64,000 bases of DNA from an uncultured Bryobacteraceae bacterium. GTDB lineage: Bacteria > Acidobacteriota > Terriglobia > Bryobacterales > Bryobacteraceae. Shown in pieces: positions 60,317 to 64,000 of this stretch (within the stretch, counting starts at the first letter, position 1; every line of letters begins with the position of its first letter). The notes beneath the pieces were generated by a model that saw only the letters and a program-made list of their open reading frames with translations, had not been told where the DNA came from and did not search any database. The translations under genes and the position numbers were made by a program. Location: positions 310,001-374,000 of the forward strand of contig CALKXJ010000008.1 in the NCBI GenBank assembly GCA_938003835.1, given 5' to 3'.

Positions 60317-61789
60317 TCAGTCCAGCCGCCGCGCTGCCCACAAAATCGCGTTATGCACCAGCCGGCGGAAGCCGGGGTGCCGCATGGTGGAGTCGCTATG
60401 GCCGGGCTGGATGTAGATCACCCGCGATTTCGCGTGCGGTCCGAGATAGACGGCCGGCCGGTCGTTCAGCGGATGGTCCGCTTCCATGAGCACGGTGATC
60501 TTTTCGGAGTGCCACATGTGGCGATACACCTCGTCGTGGATCGGCAGGGGTGGCACGCCCCGGAGCACCGGATGGCGCGCCATCGCCGGCACGGGTTTGA
60601 CGACGAAATCGACGCCTTCTTTGTATTCGCTCGCCCGGTGCCCGTCAGCCGGCTTGATGAAATAGAACCCCCCGAGCACCTCCTCGCGCCACCAGCGCCA
60701 GTCCGGATAGGAGGCGATCGCGTGATGCACGGAAACGATGCCCTTGCCGCTTTCGATGAAGGCGCGCAGGTTCTCCCGCTCCGCCTCGCCGATCTGCTGG
60801 TGCATGTCGTGCAACAGCACGACGTCGTAGCGCTCGGCCATCTTCGGCCGGAAAGCCTCCGTGGTCGAGGTGGCGTGCTCCCAGCGGATGTCGCGCCGGC
60901 CTTCGAACAGCGTGTAGAAGGAAAGCGGATAGCTGTGCGCGCCCGTGACGACGAGCAGCCGTACCGCGTCCTTGTCCGGCCCGCGCACCGCCGCACTCAC
61001 CGGGCCGATCGTGACCTCACCCGTCGCGGCCCATTCCGTACCCCGCACGAACGCCGTCACAAAGCCGGGCTGGTACATCGCCGCCAGATCGTGCCCCAGC
61101 GTCATATGGACCACGCGGCCCTCGCCGAAGTTGACGGTCCAGATCTGCGGCTCGTCTTTGCCGGTCCCCTTCATGGCCGGATCGCTGTAAGCCGAGGCGA
61201 TGACGCGCGCGTTCGGACGCAGGTCCAGTTTGTGGTAGAGCTCGTCGTTGGCCAGGAACGTGGGCTCGAGTCCGCGGGCGATCGGATGATTTGGGTCGAC
61301 CCATTTAACCGGAAAGACGTGCCGCACCGAGTGGCCGATGTTCTCGGGCTTCCAGCTCGCCCCCAGCATCTCAGCGTAAGCCGCCCATCCGCTGTCGCCC
61401 GTCGACGAGGCTACCCAGCGGCCGTCCCTGAACTCCATGCCGAAGAAGCGCCCGTAGCTGACCCCGTGGACGGCGATCATGCCCTTGCCCCCGCGCACGA
61501 AGGCCTCGACCGCCCTCTCCGACTCCCCGCCCCAGCGGGGGCCGTTGTAGTTGAGCACCAGCACGTCGTAGGGGTCGAGTGTCGCCGCCGTCAGGCCGCG
61601 CGGCTCCTCGAGCAGCTTCACCTCGAAGCGGCCCGTGTCCTCGAGCACCCGGCGCAGAAACGGTGCCGTCTCGCGCCAGTCGTGATACGGCAAATCGGTC
61701 TGGCCGGTGATCACCAGCACGCGCAGGGTGGCCGCCTGGATGGCGCCTGAAAGTGCCAGCGCCAGGAAAACGGCTGGGACGAGATGCAT
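60317..61789 (-). CDS. Exported protein with two tandem ThuA domains
   Basis: The start is either ATG 61789 or the preceding 61792; GGAGG favours 61789 and gives 490 aa with a signal peptide (about 1-19). Two ThuA (trehalose-utilisation, GATase-like) domains lie in series. The first (20-240) has LRVLVITGQTDLPYHDWRET and GGKGMIAVHGVSYG. The second (about 250-490) has RLLVVTGAHSYPLSFYTLFE and SGKGIVSVHHAIASYPDWRW. Single-domain ThuA proteins are common in Planctomycetes and Acidobacteria. Their enzymatic role is unclear, and sugar-related hydrolysis is suggested. It is divergent from the GH13 gene. Confidence 0.87.
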   Translation of the reverse strand: MHLVPAVFLALALSGAIQAATLRVLVITGQTDLPYHDWRETAPFLRRVLEDTGRFEVKLLEEPRGLTAATLDPYDVLVLNYNGPRWGGESERAVEAFVRGGKGMIAVHGVSYGRFFGMEFRDGRWVASSTGDSGWAAYAEMLGASWKPENIGHSVRHVFPVKWVDPNHPIARGLEPTFLANDELYHKLDLRPNARVIASAYSDPAMKGTGKDEPQIWTVNFGEGRVVHMTLGHDLAAMYQPGFVTAFVRGTEWAATGEVTIGPVSAAVRGPDKDAVRLLVVTGAHSYPLSFYTLFEGRRDIRWEHATSTTEAFRPKMAERYDVVLLHDMHQQIGEAERENLRAFIESGKGIVSVHHAIASYPDWRWWREEVLGGFYFIKPADGHRASEYKEGVDFVVKPVPAMARHPVLRGVPPLPIHDEVYRHMWHSEKITVLMEADHPLNDRPAVYLGPHAKSRVIYIQPGHSDSTMRHPGFRRLVHNAILWAARRLD

Positions 61790-61844
61790 CATTCCTCCAC
61801 TTTTCTCGGGCAACGCATTCATTGTAACCACCGCGCGGTCCGGA

Positions 61845-61880
61845 CAAAATCGGGGATTGAGTGTACTGTCCCCGATTTTG
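61845..61880. repeat. Perfect 12-bp inverted repeat between thuA-like and GH13 genes
   Basis: CAAAATCGGGGA (61845-61856) and TCCCCGATTTTG (61869-61880) are exact reverse complements separated by a 12-base loop TTGAGTGTACTG. It stands between two divergent start regions, so it is not a rho-independent terminator. The loop-side TGTCCCC/GTACACT pattern resembles REP-like palindromes that accompany RAYT transposases, from memory only. An operator is the alternative. Confidence 0.6.
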
Positions 61881-61912
61881 CTGCTATCCTGCGGGCGGAG
61901 GAGAGGGTTCCC

Positions 61913-63727
61913 ATGTATGAGTCCTTCGGCGCCGTCGTCGACGGCTCCCGCGTCCAGTTCCGGCTCTTCTTTCCCGACAATGCCGTCGACCCGTCCCAGT
62001 ACGTCCGCGGCGGCCTGCCCCACATCCGCGAAATTCGCGTCCGCGGCGACTTCCAGCGCGCGCTCGGAGGAATCGATTGGGATTTTTCCACCGCGCCTGT
62101 CATGCGCTGCGAGCCCCATCCGAGCGGCTGGCTTTGGCGCGCGGAAATCGCCGGGCTCCCGGAGGGTTACTACCAGTACAAGTACTTCGTCACCTTCGAG
62201 AACGAAACCACCCGCTGGTGCTCCGATCCCTGCACCCGCTATGGCGGCGCCGACGAGCACGAAAACGCCGCCTTCGTCATCGGCGGCAATTTCACCCCGG
62301 TGCGCCCGCTCGTACGCCCGCTACCGCTCAAGGATCTCGTGCTCTACGAGTTGATGATCGACGACTTCACCGCCCAGTACCGCGGCGCGCTCGCGCCGGT
62401 CGATGCCGTCGCCCGGAAACTCGATTACCTCGAACAGATCGGCGTCAACGCCGTGGCTTTCATGCCCTGGACCGCTTCACCGGGCGGCGGCTTTAGTTGG
62501 GGTTACGATCCCGTGCAGTTTTTCGCCGTCGAGTACCGCTATGTGCACGACCCGGCGACACCCGCCGACAAGCTGTTCAAGCTCAAAAGCCTCATCAATG
62601 CTCTGCATGACCGCAACATCCATGTCATCATGGACGGCGTCTTCAACCACGTCCGCGCCGGCCTCGATCCCAACCACGGCTTCCCCTATTTCTGGCTCTA
62701 CCTGAATCCCGCCGATTCGCCCTACATCGGTCCCTTCGAACGCGGCGGCTTTTTCGAAGAGTTCGACTACCGCAATGGCTGCGTCGGCGAGTTCATCCGC
62801 GACGTCTCCCTCTACTGGCTGGACTCTTTTGGCGTCGACGGCATTCGTTTCGACTACACCCTCGGCTTCTTCCGCCGGGGCTCGCCGGAGCTGGGCATCG
62901 CCAAGCTGGTGGCAGAGCTCAAGGAGGCCCTGGCCCAGCGCGGCCGGCTCAACGTACCGCTCATTCTCGAGCACCTTACCGATGACCGCTATCAGGCGAT
63001 CGACGACACCAATCGCATCTCGGCTGACGCCTGCTGGTTCGATCCCTTCCTCTTCGAATCGCAGCGCTGCGCCCGCGGCGGCGCCGTCGACGGGCGGCTG
63101 CTCCGCGTGCTGAATGCAAGCCTGGACTTTGCGCCCGGCAAAGGCCCGGTCACCTACATCGAGAACCACGACCATTCGACCATCGTCGCCGAGGCCGGCG
63201 GCCGTTCCCGCTGGTTCAAGACCCAGGCGCCCGCCATCACCCTGCTCACTTCACCCGGCACCCCGATGATCCACAACGGCCAGGAGTTCGGCGAGGACTA
63301 CTGGTTGCCGCACGAGGGTCCGGACCGCGTCGAGCCCAAGCCCCTGCGCTGGGCGGAGCGCGCGTCCGGGAGCGGCGACTTCGCCGGCGAGCGCCTCTCC
63401 GACCTCTACCGGCGGCTCATCGGGATCCGCCGCGACCATCCCGCGCTGCGCTCACCGAACTTCTTCCCCTACCCGTTCAATCACCCCGACGGCTACGGCG
63501 CGTTTCCGGAAAAAGGCGTCGTCGTTTATCACCGGTGGGATGAACGGGAACGCTTCATCATAGCGGTCAACTATTCGGACTGGGACCAGTGGTTGGACAT
63601 TCCGTTTCCGGCCAACGGCGCCTGGGAGAATCTGCTGAATCATGAGACGGTGACGGTGACCGGCTGGCGGCTCGAGAATTATCGCGTTCCGTCCAACTGG
63701 GGCGCCATCTTCTTCCAGAGCGTCTGA
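61913..63727 (+). CDS. GH13 (alpha-amylase family) enzyme with N-terminal CBM48-like domain
   Basis: The ATG at 61913 behind GGAGGAGAGGG gives 604 aa without a signal peptide, so the enzyme is probably cytoplasmic. An N-terminal CBM48-like domain (about 10-120, GYYQYKYFVTFENETTRW) precedes the barrel. GH13 motifs are VIMDGVFNHV, GIRFDY with nucleophile D314, LILEHL with acid/base E353, and ENHDHS with D420. The fold resembles glycogen-branching/maltooligosyltrehalose-type enzymes. The exact activity (debranching, trehalohydrolase or branching) is not decided. It may act in glycogen or trehalose metabolism. Confidence 0.88.
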   Translation: MYESFGAVVDGSRVQFRLFFPDNAVDPSQYVRGGLPHIREIRVRGDFQRALGGIDWDFSTAPVMRCEPHPSGWLWRAEIAGLPEGYYQYKYFVTFENETTRWCSDPCTRYGGADEHENAAFVIGGNFTPVRPLVRPLPLKDLVLYELMIDDFTAQYRGALAPVDAVARKLDYLEQIGVNAVAFMPWTASPGGGFSWGYDPVQFFAVEYRYVHDPATPADKLFKLKSLINALHDRNIHVIMDGVFNHVRAGLDPNHGFPYFWLYLNPADSPYIGPFERGGFFEEFDYRNGCVGEFIRDVSLYWLDSFGVDGIRFDYTLGFFRRGSPELGIAKLVAELKEALAQRGRLNVPLILEHLTDDRYQAIDDTNRISADACWFDPFLFESQRCARGGAVDGRLLRVLNASLDFAPGKGPVTYIENHDHSTIVAEAGGRSRWFKTQAPAITLLTSPGTPMIHNGQEFGEDYWLPHEGPDRVEPKPLRWAERASGSGDFAGERLSDLYRRLIGIRRDHPALRSPNFFPYPFNHPDGYGAFPEKGVVVYHRWDERERFIIAVNYSDWDQWLDIPFPANGAWENLLNHETVTVTGWRLENYRVPSNWGAIFFQSV

Positions 63728-63733
63728 AGCGGC

Positions 63734-64000
63734 TCACCAGACCTGCGCTTCGTCGGCCAGCGGCAGCTCGACGGGCGCCCGGAGCCTGGCCGACTGATAC
63801 ATCGCCAGAGCCCACTCGAGCGTCGCCCGGGCGCTCGTGAACGGAATCATCGGCTCCCGATCGGTCTCAATGGCTTCGATCATGTCTTCGATCAGCCGCT
63901 GATGATCCTCGAAGCCGAGGTCGGCGGCGCCGGTGGCGCCCGTGGCCGCGCCCGCCCTGCCGTATGTGCGCACGAGGTCGTCCTCCGGCCGCTCGTCGCG
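63734..64000 (-). CDS. Gfo/Idh/MocA-family oxidoreductase (3' end only)
   Basis: Only the last 88 codons lie in the window, and the frame continues past the right edge. The sequence (ERPEDDLVRTYGR, DLGFEDHQRLIEDMIEAI, EPMIPFTSARATLEWALAMY, QSARLRAPVELPL) is the C-terminal end of a Gfo/Idh/MocA NAD(P)-dependent sugar oxidoreductase. This family is very frequent in Acidobacteria and Planctomycetes. The substrate cannot be told. It is convergent with the GH13 gene at 6 bp. Confidence 0.8.
   Translation of the reverse strand, partial: RDERPEDDLVRTYGRAGAATGATGAADLGFEDHQRLIEDMIEAIETDREPMIPFTSARATLEWALAMYQSARLRAPVELPLADEAQVW

Overview
The window is GC-rich, densely packed bacterial DNA with many 4-bp ATGA start/stop overlaps. 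The gene content points to an Acidobacteriota member of the Solibacter/Bryobacter type: paired planctomycete-type cytochrome (DUF1549/DUF1553) and DUF1501 proteins, an Alternative Complex III plus caa3 oxidase super-operon, many secreted beta-propeller and heme proteins, ThuA and GH13/GH28 carbohydrate proteins, and orphan URO-D-like proteins. A planctomycete is the main alternative. The phylum is inferred from gene content only. I see no rRNA, tRNA, CRISPR array, insertion sequence or prophage.

Layout. 1-911: 5' part of a glycosyltransferase (minus, runs off the left edge). 1010-5194: DUF1549/1553 and DUF1501 pair. 5207-6070: beta-hydroxyacid dehydrogenase. 6123-8043: histidine kinase and an unusual REC-XRE response regulator, divergent from 8179-20334, which encodes ActABCDEF, a small membrane protein, SCO1 and caa3 oxidase subunits II, I, III and IV. 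A recognisable promoter (8103-8130) precedes actA. 20331-21053: Bpt leucyltransferase. 21097-25056: GH28 polygalacturonase-like protein, MFS hexuronate-type transporter and a URO-D-like protein.

25121-29000 looks like a transfer or decay zone. It has a Zn-knuckle/HEPN-like gene of lower GC, a ribbon-helix-helix protein, a B12-dependent diol dehydratase whose large and medium subunits are fused (small subunit on a TTG start), and a nucleotidyltransferase interrupted by an in-frame amber codon.

29016-38884 (minus) is a tightly coupled six-gene operon. It encodes a HzsA-middle-domain-like heme protein, an FG-GAP/ASPIC protein, a ten-heme cytochrome/YVTN-propeller/MauG-type fusion, a beta-propeller, and two LivK-like binding proteins with no ABC permease or ATPase. 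It is one of two strong candidates for an undescribed system. 39002-43376: a second URO-D-like protein, an exported enolase-superfamily protein and a PQQ dehydrogenase.

43413-59964 holds two divergently arranged MoxR AAA+ systems. One (minus) pairs MoxR with a 610-aa protein of unknown function. The other (plus) is a large envelope-type operon: a 27-aa membrane peptide, DUF4159, VWA/GATase-like, a Cys-less caspase-like protein, a TPR metallopeptidase, MoxR, DUF58, a BatA-like VWA protein and a 1178-aa DUF4175-like coiled-coil protein. 59965-64000: a small unknown gene, a tandem-ThuA protein, a GH13 enzyme preceded by a perfect 12-bp inverted repeat, and the 3' end of a Gfo/Idh/MocA oxidoreductase.
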